In this document: positions 55,786 through 63,946 of the stretch, in pieces
Position numbering within the stretch: position 1 is the stretch's first letter
Layout: each line of letters starts with the position of its first letter
From: Parapedobacter lycopersici
GTDB lineage: Bacteria; Bacteroidota; Bacteroidia; Sphingobacteriales; Sphingobacteriaceae
Length of the DNA stretch: 64,000 nucleotides
NCBI RefSeq assembly: GCF_024643285.1
Contig: NZ_JAMSLW010000002.1
Location: 372,001 to 436,000, forward strand
Direction: 5' to 3'
The notes under the pieces: model-generated
The model's input: only the letters and a program-made list of their open reading frames with translations
The model's database searches: none
What the model was told of the DNA's origin: nothing
Translations under genes and position numbers: made by a program

Positions 55786-58182
55786 ATGAAGCTATTCTTT
55801 CTCTCCCGCATCAAGCCTGTCCCCTTTCCGGCACTGTTAAAACATCTTTTTTTGGTTGGTTTGTTAAATTTGCTCTCCGGCCATCTTCATGCACAGGACA
55901 CCGGTATATTGACCGGAAAGGTTACCTCTACTGATTCCCTCCCGCTTGACAAAGCATCCGTTACCATTGAACGCACCGATTTAGGTACCACAACCGCCGC
56001 AGATGGAAAATTTGAATTCCATCTCCCTCCCGGTGAATACCGCGCATGGATACGCATTGTGGGTTACCAGCCCCACCGGAAGTCTATTGTGATTTCATCC
56101 GGCAAAGTCACCCATATTGACGTGATATTACAGGAAGATCGCCTCAACTTAAATGAAGTTGTCGTCAGTGCCACCCGTTACGGCGTTGACCGTCGGGAAG
56201 CCCCGGTCATTGTAAATGTGATCAGCCCGAAAATATTCAATGCAACACAATCTGTCGCCATGTCCGAAACACTGAATTACCAACCGGGTGTACGCGTAGA
56301 GACCAACTGTCAGAATTGCGGATTTACGCAGGTAAGACTCAATGGGCTGGGCGGTGCATATTCCCAGATTCTGATTAATAGCCGCCCCGTGTTCAGCGCC
56401 CTTAGTAGTGTATATGGTCTTGATCAGATCCCCACCAGCATGGTCGACCGCATTGAGGTAGTACGGAGTGGCGGATCAGCGCTATTCGGATCGAATGCCA
56501 TTGCCGGAACCATCAACGTGATTACCAAGGACCCGGTGGAAAACACCTGGCAGATCGGTTCCACCAATGCACTGGTCGATGGTTCCAAATGGGACAACAC
56601 CGTCGATTTCAATGCCTCAATTATCTCGGAAGACCTGGCCACGGGTGTAACATTCTATGGTATGAACCGTAATCGGCAAGCATTTGATGCCAATGGGGAC
56701 GGATTTACGGAAATGACCAAGCTGAAAAACACAACATTTGGTGGAAAGGCGTTTTATATGCCGTCCGATGTTAACCGGATAACACTGGATTTCAGTGTGA
56801 TCAACGAATTTCGGCGTGGCGGGGACCGTCTCGACCTGGCCCCGCACTTTACTGACATTACGGAACAGCTGGATTACAGCACGTTTTTGGGTGGACTTAC
56901 ATTTGATCATTACAGCACGGATTACAGAAATAAATTTTCGGTTTACACTTCGGCACAGAAGGGAAAAAGGAATAGTTTCTACGGCGGTCTGGGAGGAAAC
57001 AGGACACCTGCGGACAGCTTACTGGCGAGCAACGCCTATGGCCATACCGATGACCTGGCGTGGGTAGGCGGGCTACAGTTCACGCACAACTTTGCGAATG
57101 ATGTGCTGACCGCCGGTGCCGAACATCAGCTTAACGATACCCAGGATGAAATCGCCGGATATGCACGTTTGGTTGACCAGACCTCCAACAGCACCGGGCT
57201 TTACGCACAATACGAATGGAAACCGGTGAGTGCATTTACAGCGCTCGTGGGTGCGCGCTATGACTATGTGACCATCAATGGCCGCTATACGCTCCGTGAC
57301 ATCAACCGGATCGGCGACGTCCGTACCGGTGTGCTCAGTCCGCGGCTTACGTTGCTGTACAACATTACGGACGACCTACAGTTCCGGGGTGGTTATGCCC
57401 GTGGCTTCCGGGCGCCGCAGGCATTCAATGAAGATATGCACGTATCGTCCGTTGGAGGCCAGCAGGTGTTTGTCCTGATTTCCGACAACCTGAAAACCGA
57501 GTATTCCAATGCCTACACGGCCTCGCTGAACTTGATGAAAAATGTTGGAAACACGCAGTTCAGTGCATTGGTTGAAGGCTTTTACACCGATCTGCGCAAC
57601 CCGTTCACAAATGTGTTGTCCACGGAGCTGGCAGGTGTACTGCTTGAGGAAATGCGGAATGGCGCAGGAGCTTATGTGACCGGCACCAATATCGAGCTGA
57701 GTATGGCACCATCTGCCCGCTATAGCCTGCAGGCCGGGGGCACCGTACAGCGCTCGCGCTACCGTGAGGCCCAGGTACTCTTTGATGGTACTGCGGAACT
57801 GCCGGCAGTAACTACGGATGAATTTGTAAAATCGCCTAATGTATACGGCTATATCAGCAGTAACTGGAAAGCAACCGAGCAGCTCAGTGTCGACGTAACC
57901 GGTACATATACGGGGTCTATGATTGCTCCGCACGTGGTAAATGACAATGCTTTCATCCTGTTAAAAAATACCCCGGAGTTTTTTGAACTTAACATGCGTC
58001 TAGGTTATGTATTTAAGATTAAAACGGACTTTAGCATAGAGTTAAGCGGAGGGGTGCAAAACCTGTTGAATAGCTATCAAAAAGATTTTGATATGGGTCC
58101 GGCAAGGGACTCGGACTATATTTACGGCCCGGCGAGGCCACGCACTTATTTCCTCGGGTTAAAAATCGGACACTTCCATTGA
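55786..58182 (+). CDS. TonB-dependent outer-membrane receptor with CxxC in the plug
   Basis: About 798 residues. A signal region (to about residue 38, 'LSGHLHAQ') precedes a carboxypeptidase-like beta-sandwich (about 40-125, 'GILTGKVTSTDSLPLDKASV'), the plug (about 130-245, 'GGSALFGSNAIAGTINVITK') and a 22-strand barrel ending 'FLGLKIGHFH'. The plug carries a CxxC pair in 'VETNCQNCGFTQVRLNGL'. The ligand is probably a metal complex, judged by the DtxR-like boxes upstream. No TonB gene is in the window. A thioredoxin gene follows at 15 bp. Confidence 0.92.
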   Translation: MKLFFLSRIKPVPFPALLKHLFLVGLLNLLSGHLHAQDTGILTGKVTSTDSLPLDKASVTIERTDLGTTTAADGKFEFHLPPGEYRAWIRIVGYQPHRKSIVISSGKVTHIDVILQEDRLNLNEVVVSATRYGVDRREAPVIVNVISPKIFNATQSVAMSETLNYQPGVRVETNCQNCGFTQVRLNGLGGAYSQILINSRPVFSALSSVYGLDQIPTSMVDRIEVVRSGGSALFGSNAIAGTINVITKDPVENTWQIGSTNALVDGSKWDNTVDFNASIISEDLATGVTFYGMNRNRQAFDANGDGFTEMTKLKNTTFGGKAFYMPSDVNRITLDFSVINEFRRGGDRLDLAPHFTDITEQLDYSTFLGGLTFDHYSTDYRNKFSVYTSAQKGKRNSFYGGLGGNRTPADSLLASNAYGHTDDLAWVGGLQFTHNFANDVLTAGAEHQLNDTQDEIAGYARLVDQTSNSTGLYAQYEWKPVSAFTALVGARYDYVTINGRYTLRDINRIGDVRTGVLSPRLTLLYNITDDLQFRGGYARGFRAPQAFNEDMHVSSVGGQQVFVLISDNLKTEYSNAYTASLNLMKNVGNTQFSALVEGFYTDLRNPFTNVLSTELAGVLLEEMRNGAGAYVTGTNIELSMAPSARYSLQAGGTVQRSRYREAQVLFDGTAELPAVTTDEFVKSPNVYGYISSNWKATEQLSVDVTGTYTGSMIAPHVVNDNAFILLKNTPEFFELNMRLGYVFKIKTDFSIELSGGVQNLLNSYQKDFDMGPARDSDYIYGPARPRTYFLGLKIGHFH

Positions 58183-58197
58183 AATACTTTTATTGAT

Positions 58198-58683
58198 ATG
58201 AACCGGCGGACGTTTATTTCCCATTGTTGCCTCACGGCTTGCGTCGTTCTCCCAGGGCCTACCATAGTCAGGGCAGTGCAGAAGCAGCAGATTAACTGGC
58301 TGACATTTGAGCAGCTGTCCGACTCCCTGGTCCATAGCCCTAAAAAAGTGCTAATCAGCTTCTATACCGATTGGTGTGTTTATTGTCACAAAATGCACCG
58401 GGAGGTTTTCACCAATCCCGAAGTAGTACGCCGGGTAAATGCCGCCTATTATGCGGTAAAGTTTGATGCCGAGTCGACCGATGCTATTCATTTTGACGGG
58501 CAGCTGTTTCTAAACCGGCGGGCAACCAAACGCAGAAAAGGTTTTCACGATATCGCATTACTGCTGGGTTCGCGGAACGGCCAATTTAACGTACCTGTAA
58601 CGCTTTTGTTGGATCCGGATTTCCGGATGATTCACCGCAGCTTCCAATACCTGGACAGCAAAAAGCTTTTAGAGTTGTTGTAA
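58198..58683 (+). CDS. Periplasmic thioredoxin-fold protein linked to the TonB receptor
   Basis: 161 residues. A signal-like N-terminus ('RRTFISHCCLTACVVLPG') precedes a thioredoxin fold with the active site 'TDWCVYCHKMHREVF' (CVYC at about 61-64) and a later 'VPVTLLLDPDF' with the cis-proline. It resembles DUF255/thioredoxin-7 type proteins. It follows the TonB receptor gene by 15 bp and a terminator hairpin comes after it, so the two form a two-gene operon. The CxxC in the receptor plug may be its redox partner (inference). Confidence 0.85.
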   Translation: MNRRTFISHCCLTACVVLPGPTIVRAVQKQQINWLTFEQLSDSLVHSPKKVLISFYTDWCVYCHKMHREVFTNPEVVRRVNAAYYAVKFDAESTDAIHFDGQLFLNRRATKRRKGFHDIALLLGSRNGQFNVPVTLLLDPDFRMIHRSFQYLDSKKLLELL

Positions 58684-58737
58684 TTTCGCTTTTGGGTGTA
58701 GCAATCTGGAACAACCCAACGTTATAAAACGCATAGT

Positions 58738-58766
58738 ACCACCGGCAATCGCATTTGCCCGGTGGT
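58738..58766 (+). terminator. Terminator-like hairpin after the thioredoxin gene
   Basis: ACCACCGG (58738-58745) pairs with CCGGTGGT (58759-58766), with an additional CAA/TTG pairing inside the loop. The following T-run is short (TTGTT), so termination may be partial. Confidence 0.6.
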
Positions 58767-58809
58767 TTGTTAAATTGTGTTAATTGGTCTATTAATCGGA
58801 TTATTTAAA

Positions 58810-58817
58810 TAACTTTG
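58810..58817 (+). promoter_or_regulatory. -7 box TAACTTTG of the FKBP lipoprotein genes
   Basis: TAACTTTG lies 18 bases before the ATG at 58836. TTG at 23 bases and TTA at 15 bases upstream are both poorly spaced for a -33 element. Confidence 0.4.
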
Positions 58818-58835
58818 CGATTGCAAGGTACTAAC

Positions 58836-59426
58836 ATGAACAACATGAAAAAAGTAAATTTACTTGTATTGGGCCTGGTTGTCACGATGGGTTTTTCTTC
58901 CTGTCTGAAAGAGGATTCGTTTGATGAAAGTGCGCAGTTTGAGCTCGAGAAACCCCTGTTGGAAAAATATGCAACAGAAAATTTCGACAACCCACAGCTA
59001 AATGAAACGCTGGGCATATGGTATGAAGTGCTTGAGGAGGGTGATCCTGATTCTTATGAATATAAAATCATCCAAAATGCACAGAATCCAAATGAACCGT
59101 ATGTGGAAGCGCCCGAGGTCTTAGTGAAGTATACCTTGAAGTTACTTGACAATACGGTGGTTGAAGAAAAATCAGCTGGTGTAGAGATGTCACTGGGCAG
59201 AACCATCTATGCTTGGCAGTATGCTTTTTTACCACGACAGATTGAAGGGCGATCGCTTTCTGGGCTAACCGAAAATGGTTTGAAGAAGGGTTCTCGAATC
59301 CGAATTGCAACACCCTCACGCTGGGCATACCGGAATGGCGGTAGTAATGGCATTGCACCCAACACACCACTGGTCTTTGATATCGAGGTACTCGACATCC
59401 ATTCGCCCGATGATGATGCGGAGTAA
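58836..59426 (+). CDS. FKBP-type peptidyl-prolyl isomerase lipoprotein
   Basis: A 196-residue lipoprotein: 'NMKKVNLLVLGLVVTMGFSS' then the lipobox Cys. One FKBP domain covers about 60-190 ('VLVKYTLKLLDNTVVEEKSA', 'GLTENGLKKGSRIRIATPSR', 'TPLVFDIEVLDI'). It should assist folding of proline-containing proteins in the periplasm or at the outer membrane. ATG 58836 is used; a further ATG is at 58845. It is followed after 40 bp by a second FKBP lipoprotein gene and then gldB, so a link with gliding/T9SS proteins (as for GldI) is possible. Confidence 0.85.
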   Translation: MNNMKKVNLLVLGLVVTMGFSSCLKEDSFDESAQFELEKPLLEKYATENFDNPQLNETLGIWYEVLEEGDPDSYEYKIIQNAQNPNEPYVEAPEVLVKYTLKLLDNTVVEEKSAGVEMSLGRTIYAWQYAFLPRQIEGRSLSGLTENGLKKGSRIRIATPSRWAYRNGGSNGIAPNTPLVFDIEVLDIHSPDDDAE

Positions 59427-59466
59427 CGGCTGTAACTATTAGTAAATAAAGTATTTCACATAAAAA

Positions 59467-60387
59467 ATGACCAAATCGACTTCTTATTTTGCTGCTGCCG
59501 GACTGGCAATGATTATATCACTGGCAGGTTGTGAGAAAAAGGAATATCAATCGGTTGAGGAGATGGATAGTATCAATATCCAGGACTACATCCGGAAGAA
59601 CAACCTGAATGTGCAGCGGTATAAAGAAACCGATCTTTTTTACGAGGTACTGGAGGAAGGCACCGGAAGGCCGATCAGTTATGATCAGGTTTACCCGATT
59701 GTGTATACCGTCAAAAGTCACGACGGGGTATACAACGCCAATGATACCCTAGACAGGAATAACCGATATGGCGAATATTTCGGTTATTTCCCGTTTGGAT
59801 CATCCCTCGCCGGCCTGCCAAACTCACCGGTTGAGCAAACCGGCGACTTTAAAGAAGTTATCCGGGAAGCATTACAGCGTACCAACGGCAAGATCCGCAT
59901 CATCGTTCCCTCCCGTCTGATGTATGGGCGCAAAGGTAATACGGCGCTCGGCGTTCCCCCCAATGCGTCGATGGATTACGAGGTAATCGTGCATGATAAT
60001 TTTGAAGATTATGAAGACGGCGTGATTCGTAACGCAATTGCCAAAGCAGGATTGGATATCGCTGATTTTACCAAACGGGAAGATAATATTTACTACCATA
60101 TCATTACGCCGGGTGATGGCGATGTGATAACTACGGATTCCACGGTAACAGTGGATTATACCCTGCGGAACCCCGCGGGTGTTACTATCGATTCAGGAAC
60201 GGATGCAGAATTCAGTTTAGGCGGCGGTACCATTGAGGCGTGGCCTAAGATCATCCCCTTGATTAAGAAAGGTGGAAAAATCAGGTTCTTCACGCCAAGT
60301 GCCCATGCCTATGGCCTTACCGGAAGCTCTACGGGTAGCATTGGCCCATTCCTGACGTTGGACTTTGAAGTAGAGGTTAAGAAATAA
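59467..60387 (+). CDS. Lipoprotein with two FKBP-type domains
   Basis: 306 residues with a lipobox (LAGC, Cys about 22). Two FKBP-like domains are recognisable: about 60-178 ('GKIRIIVPSRLMYGRKGNTA') and about 205-305 ('STVTVDYTLRNPAGVTIDSG', 'LIKKGGKIRFFTPSAHAYGL'). The first has a long insert between its early strands and may have lost isomerase activity. It lies 9 bp from the convergent gldB stop. Confidence 0.85.
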   Translation: MTKSTSYFAAAGLAMIISLAGCEKKEYQSVEEMDSINIQDYIRKNNLNVQRYKETDLFYEVLEEGTGRPISYDQVYPIVYTVKSHDGVYNANDTLDRNNRYGEYFGYFPFGSSLAGLPNSPVEQTGDFKEVIREALQRTNGKIRIIVPSRLMYGRKGNTALGVPPNASMDYEVIVHDNFEDYEDGVIRNAIAKAGLDIADFTKREDNIYYHIITPGDGDVITTDSTVTVDYTLRNPAGVTIDSGTDAEFSLGGGTIEAWPKIIPLIKKGGKIRFFTPSAHAYGLTGSSTGSIGPFLTLDFEVEVKK

Positions 60388-60396
60388 AATAAGCCC

Positions 60397-61431
60397 TTAT
60401 CGGCCTCCCCGGTACCTGGATTCGTCCAGTATCTGCTGGGCATCTTTATTAGCAAGCAGCGCCGGAAGCGAAACCTCCGGGTGTCGGTCCATATAATTCC
60501 GTACAATTTTCCATCCGATAAAAACACCTAATTTGGGTGCCGATTCATTCCCTTCCCCTAACTCAGGTGTAAAGGGCGCCTCGCCGAGGTATTTCTGAAT
60601 GCGGTAATAATTGGCATCGTATAACAATTCTTCCTGTAAAAACCAGGCCCATATATCCCGCTCATAGTTCGCTGCCCATTCCTGCTGCTGTCCGGTATAT
60701 CCGATTTTAAGGCTATCCGCCACATCCGGCAGTACCTGATCCATCATATAAAGGATTTTCCCCTGATATACCATATGCTGAAGGAGGTTGACATCGAGGT
60801 CGTTCTGCGGCAGTAACTCCTGGCGTATATAGGTCTCCACCACACGGGGAACGATATTTTCAGGGGTGAACCGGCGTGACAGGTAATGCGGAATGCTCTC
60901 GCGCAGCGCCGGATAAAATTCGGAATCCTCCCCCAGGAACATATCCAGTCCAATGCCAATGTAGCCCTGTCCGACAGGAACCTGCATGGCAAATCCCGAA
61001 AAAAAGGCAATGAATCGCGGAACAGTCATTTCCGGAAAATAGTATTTCAATCGCTTAAATGCATCGGTTAGTCCCACCTCCTGCGCTACCATATCCGGAT
61101 AGGTAGTGTAAACACTGCTTTTCAACGCCTTAAAATCATCCGTTTCAATTACCTGTTTCAAAACTGCTGCAATGCGCAGGCTATCCAGTGGATTACCGGC
61201 CTCCAGCATATGCTGCATGTAATCGGCATAGAAATAATCATACCGGTTAAGCCACTCCCGGTTCTTCTGAAGGATATTATCCCGATGGAGGCTGTCCAAT
61301 GCCTTATCGAATCGCTCGATATGAACAACCACATCAATGTGGCTGACGTCGATGCGCTCCCTCCCTCCGCAGGAAGCCAGGACGATAATCAAAAAAAAGC
61401 CATAAATTAGCGGCGTTCGAATTTCAAGCAT
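60397..61431 (-). CDS. gldB: Gliding motility lipoprotein GldB
   Basis: A 344-residue lipoprotein (lipobox LASC, Cys about 21). The GldB family pattern is clear: 'SHIDVVVHIERFDKALDSL' near 30-48 and 'VGQGYIGIGLDMFLGEDSEF' near 153-172, with a conserved C-terminal helical region ('YMMDQVLPDVADSLKIGYT'). GldB is required for gliding and chitin use in Flavobacterium johnsoniae. ATG 61431 gives a proper lipoprotein signal; the longer reading is rejected. gldC is not adjacent. Confidence 0.92.
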   Translation of the reverse strand: MLEIRTPLIYGFFLIIVLASCGGRERIDVSHIDVVVHIERFDKALDSLHRDNILQKNREWLNRYDYFYADYMQHMLEAGNPLDSLRIAAVLKQVIETDDFKALKSSVYTTYPDMVAQEVGLTDAFKRLKYYFPEMTVPRFIAFFSGFAMQVPVGQGYIGIGLDMFLGEDSEFYPALRESIPHYLSRRFTPENIVPRVVETYIRQELLPQNDLDVNLLQHMVYQGKILYMMDQVLPDVADSLKIGYTGQQQEWAANYERDIWAWFLQEELLYDANYYRIQKYLGEAPFTPELGEGNESAPKLGVFIGWKIVRNYMDRHPEVSLPALLANKDAQQILDESRYRGGR

Positions 61432-61439
61432 TATTTTTG
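61432..61439 (+). promoter_or_regulatory. -7 box TATTTTTG of the PorT-like gene
   Basis: TATTTTTG lies directly outside the gldB start codon on the opposite strand, about 70 bases before the ATG at 61509. Confidence 0.35.
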
Positions 61440-61508
61440 TTTCGTTGTTGGCAACGAAGTTAATGAAAAGTTGGTATTCAGACAGCCCACAGGTATAACG
61501 CAACCCAT

Positions 61509-62168
61509 ATGTTACGACGCATCACCCCATTTTTACTTTTAGTTATCTTACTTACCCTGAGTGGCCGCACCTCGGCACAGGACTACTACAGTTCTACTTA
61601 TCAATACAAACCCATATCGCTGGGTATCACGTTTTCACCCAATATGGGATGGATGCGGTATGGCGATTCAGACCAATACCAGGGAGCGGCAAAATTGGGG
61701 TATGCCTATGGCTTATTGGCGGATTTCGCCTTTTCGGAGAACTATTATTTTGCTTCAGGATTATTAATCAACACATTGAACACAAAAAGCACTGGACCCG
61801 CCGCGGATGTGGCCGGCGCAACGATAGACCGGGAATACCGGATTCAGTATGCGGAAATACCCATTGCGCTAAAATTGAAAAGTACCCAGCGGTACTTCCG
61901 CAGTTACTACGGGCTATTCGGATTCACCGCTGGTTTTAAATTGAATGCGAAAGAAAAACAACAAGGTGCCGATACCCGTACTTCCCTGGGCAAGGAGGCA
62001 GATTTACTGCGTCTGGCATTGCAGATTGGGGGTGGCGTTGAATGGCAACTGGATCACAACCTGGTGATGATGACCGGGCTGACGTTCAACAACGGATTTA
62101 CGCAGGCTATCAGAGCCGGCGAACCACGGAACTCGTATGCCGCATTCAACTTCGCTATTTTTTTCTAA
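61509..62168 (+). CDS. PorT-like outer-membrane beta-barrel protein
   Basis: 219 residues with a signal peptide ('LLLVILLTLSGRTSAQ', about 1-24). It is an eight-strand-type barrel of the PorT/OMP_b-brl family ('ISLGITFSPNMGWMRYGDS', 'YAEIPIALKLKSTQRYF', 'LQIGGGVEWQLDHNLVMMTG'), ending in 'AFNFAIFF'. PorT is needed for type IX secretion in Porphyromonas; placement beside gldB and nadE supports that role but does not prove it. It is 19 bp before nadE. Confidence 0.8.
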   Translation: MLRRITPFLLLVILLTLSGRTSAQDYYSSTYQYKPISLGITFSPNMGWMRYGDSDQYQGAAKLGYAYGLLADFAFSENYYFASGLLINTLNTKSTGPAADVAGATIDREYRIQYAEIPIALKLKSTQRYFRSYYGLFGFTAGFKLNAKEKQQGADTRTSLGKEADLLRLALQIGGGVEWQLDHNLVMMTGLTFNNGFTQAIRAGEPRNSYAAFNFAIFF

Positions 62169-62187
62169 CCAGGCTTAATAAACGTAC

Positions 62188-63831
62188 ATGATCATCGCGC
62201 TGGCACAGCTCAACTACCACATTGGTAATTTTGAGCAAAATACTGCTAAAATAATCCGGGCCATTCATTCAGCCCGGGATCAGGGGGCCGACCTTATTGT
62301 GTTTGCCGAACTGGCGATTGGCGGTTACCCGGCAAAGGATTTATTACGGTCCGACGCTTTTCTGGCGGCCTGCCAGCAGTCGCTGCTTCAGATCGCCGAA
62401 CAAAGTCTTGGCATTGCCTGCATTATTGGCGTGCCTTTGTCCAACACGACAGGCAGGGGTAAAGCGCTGTTCAACTCGGCAGTCTTTTTAGCTGAAGGCA
62501 AAGTACAGCAAATCGTCAACAAAGGATTGTTGCCCGATTATGACATATTTGATGAATACCGTTATTTCCAACCGGCCGATACGTATCAATGCATATCTTA
62601 TCAGGGACACCGGATTGCACTGACTATCTGTGAGGACCTCTGGAATGCTGCGGAGCCTAAATTATACGCGGGGAGTCCGATGGACAAGCTACGTGAAGAA
62701 CAGCCGGACATTATAATCAACATTGCCGCATCGCCATTTTCATACAGCCACCAGCAAGAGCGCATTGCTGTATTGCAGACAGAAGCGAAACGGTCGAAAC
62801 TGCCGCTGCTGTACCTGAACCAGGTGGGGGCACATGCTGATATCATTTTTGATGGCCGGTCCATTATCCTTTCAGACGAAGGTGAGCTGGTGGATACGAT
62901 GGCACCTTTCGAAGAGGATATTTGTTATTACCGGCTTGAAAACAACAAGATTGCACCGCTGCAAAAGCACAGCGATCTGCAGCAACCGGATGAAATTGTC
63001 CTGATTTATCAGGCATTGTTACTTGGCATTCGGGATTATTTCAAAAAATCGGGATTTACGCGAGCGGTAGTGGGATTATCAGGAGGAATCGATTCCGCGG
63101 TCGTTGCGGCACTTGCATGTGAGGCGTTGGGACCAGAGAATGTGATGGCCGTCCTTATGCCTTCCGTGTATTCAAGCGATCATTCTGTCAGCGATGCGCT
63201 TGATCTGGTACACTACACCGGATGCCTGCATGAAATCATTCCTATACAACCCATCGCCGAAGCGTTCAACCAACAGTTAACGACTGCTTTTAAAGGGCTA
63301 CCGCCGGATATCACCGAGGAAAATATCCAGGCCCGCGTTCGCGGCACCCTGTTGATGGCGGTGGCAAATAAACACGGTTACATTCTTCTGAACACATCCA
63401 ATAAAAGCGAAGCTGCCGTTGGCTACGGCACCCTGTACGGGGATATGGCAGGCGCATTGGGCGTAATCGGCGACGTGTACAAGACGCAGGTATATCAATT
63501 GGCGCACTACATTAACCGCGACCGGATACTCATACCCCACAACACGTTGATAAAGCCACCTTCCGCGGAATTACGGCCAGACCAGCAGGACAGCGATTCA
63601 CTGCCGGAATACGAGCTGTTGGATGCGGTACTCTTTCAATATATCGAACATGAAAAAAGCGCAGAGCAACTTGTTGGTCTGGGCTTCGACCCCGCATTGG
63701 TAAACCGCATCCTGAAACTGGTCAACCAGGCAGAATTCAAACGTTTCCAAAGTCCGCCTATACTACGAATAAGTAATAAGGCATTTGGTGGCGGACGGGT
63801 GATGCCGCTGGTAGCCAAATACCCCCTTTAA
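62188..63831 (+). CDS. nadE: Glutamine-dependent NAD+ synthase
   Basis: A 547-residue enzyme. The N-terminal nitrilase-type glutaminase domain (about 1-255) has the Glu-Lys-Cys triad in 'FAELAIGGYP' (Glu), 'VNKGLLPDYDIFDEYRYF' (Lys) and 'LTICEDLWN' (Cys). The C-terminal synthetase (from about 275) has the ATP loop 'GLSGGIDSAVVAAL' and 'NTSNKSEAAVGYGTLYGD'. It converts deamido-NAD+ to NAD+ with glutamine-derived ammonia. Confidence 0.97.
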   Translation: MIIALAQLNYHIGNFEQNTAKIIRAIHSARDQGADLIVFAELAIGGYPAKDLLRSDAFLAACQQSLLQIAEQSLGIACIIGVPLSNTTGRGKALFNSAVFLAEGKVQQIVNKGLLPDYDIFDEYRYFQPADTYQCISYQGHRIALTICEDLWNAAEPKLYAGSPMDKLREEQPDIIINIAASPFSYSHQQERIAVLQTEAKRSKLPLLYLNQVGAHADIIFDGRSIILSDEGELVDTMAPFEEDICYYRLENNKIAPLQKHSDLQQPDEIVLIYQALLLGIRDYFKKSGFTRAVVGLSGGIDSAVVAALACEALGPENVMAVLMPSVYSSDHSVSDALDLVHYTGCLHEIIPIQPIAEAFNQQLTTAFKGLPPDITEENIQARVRGTLLMAVANKHGYILLNTSNKSEAAVGYGTLYGDMAGALGVIGDVYKTQVYQLAHYINRDRILIPHNTLIKPPSAELRPDQQDSDSLPEYELLDAVLFQYIEHEKSAEQLVGLGFDPALVNRILKLVNQAEFKRFQSPPILRISNKAFGGGRVMPLVAKYPL

Positions 63832-63867
63832 CCCTTCAGTCCAGCTGATTACTATTAAAATCCGTTA

Positions 63868-63890
63868 AACCTTTTTCGGGATTAATCGTC
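63868..63890 (+). promoter_or_regulatory. ECF-type promoter (AAC-N16-CGTC)
   Basis: AACCTTTT begins at 63868 and CGTCTAAT at 63887; between AAC and CGTC are exactly 16 bases, the classic ECF spacing. The gene that follows begins about 57 bases after CGTC. Confidence 0.5.
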
Positions 63891-63932
63891 TAATGAATGA
63901 CTGATCACCACGTAGGCGATTGTCTATACCGA

Positions 63933-63939
63933 AAGGAGG
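63933..63939 (+). promoter_or_regulatory. Strong Shine-Dalgarno AAGGAGG
   Basis: AAGGAGG stands 7 bases before the ATG at 63947. Most genes in this window show no Shine-Dalgarno sequence, so this one is unusual here. Confidence 0.75.
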
Positions 63940-63946
63940 CTGACAA

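Noticed and set aside
58815-58835. Longer N-terminus of the first FKBP lipoprotein
   Set aside because: That TTG lies inside the TAACTTTG box; the ATG at 58836 gives a lipoprotein signal.
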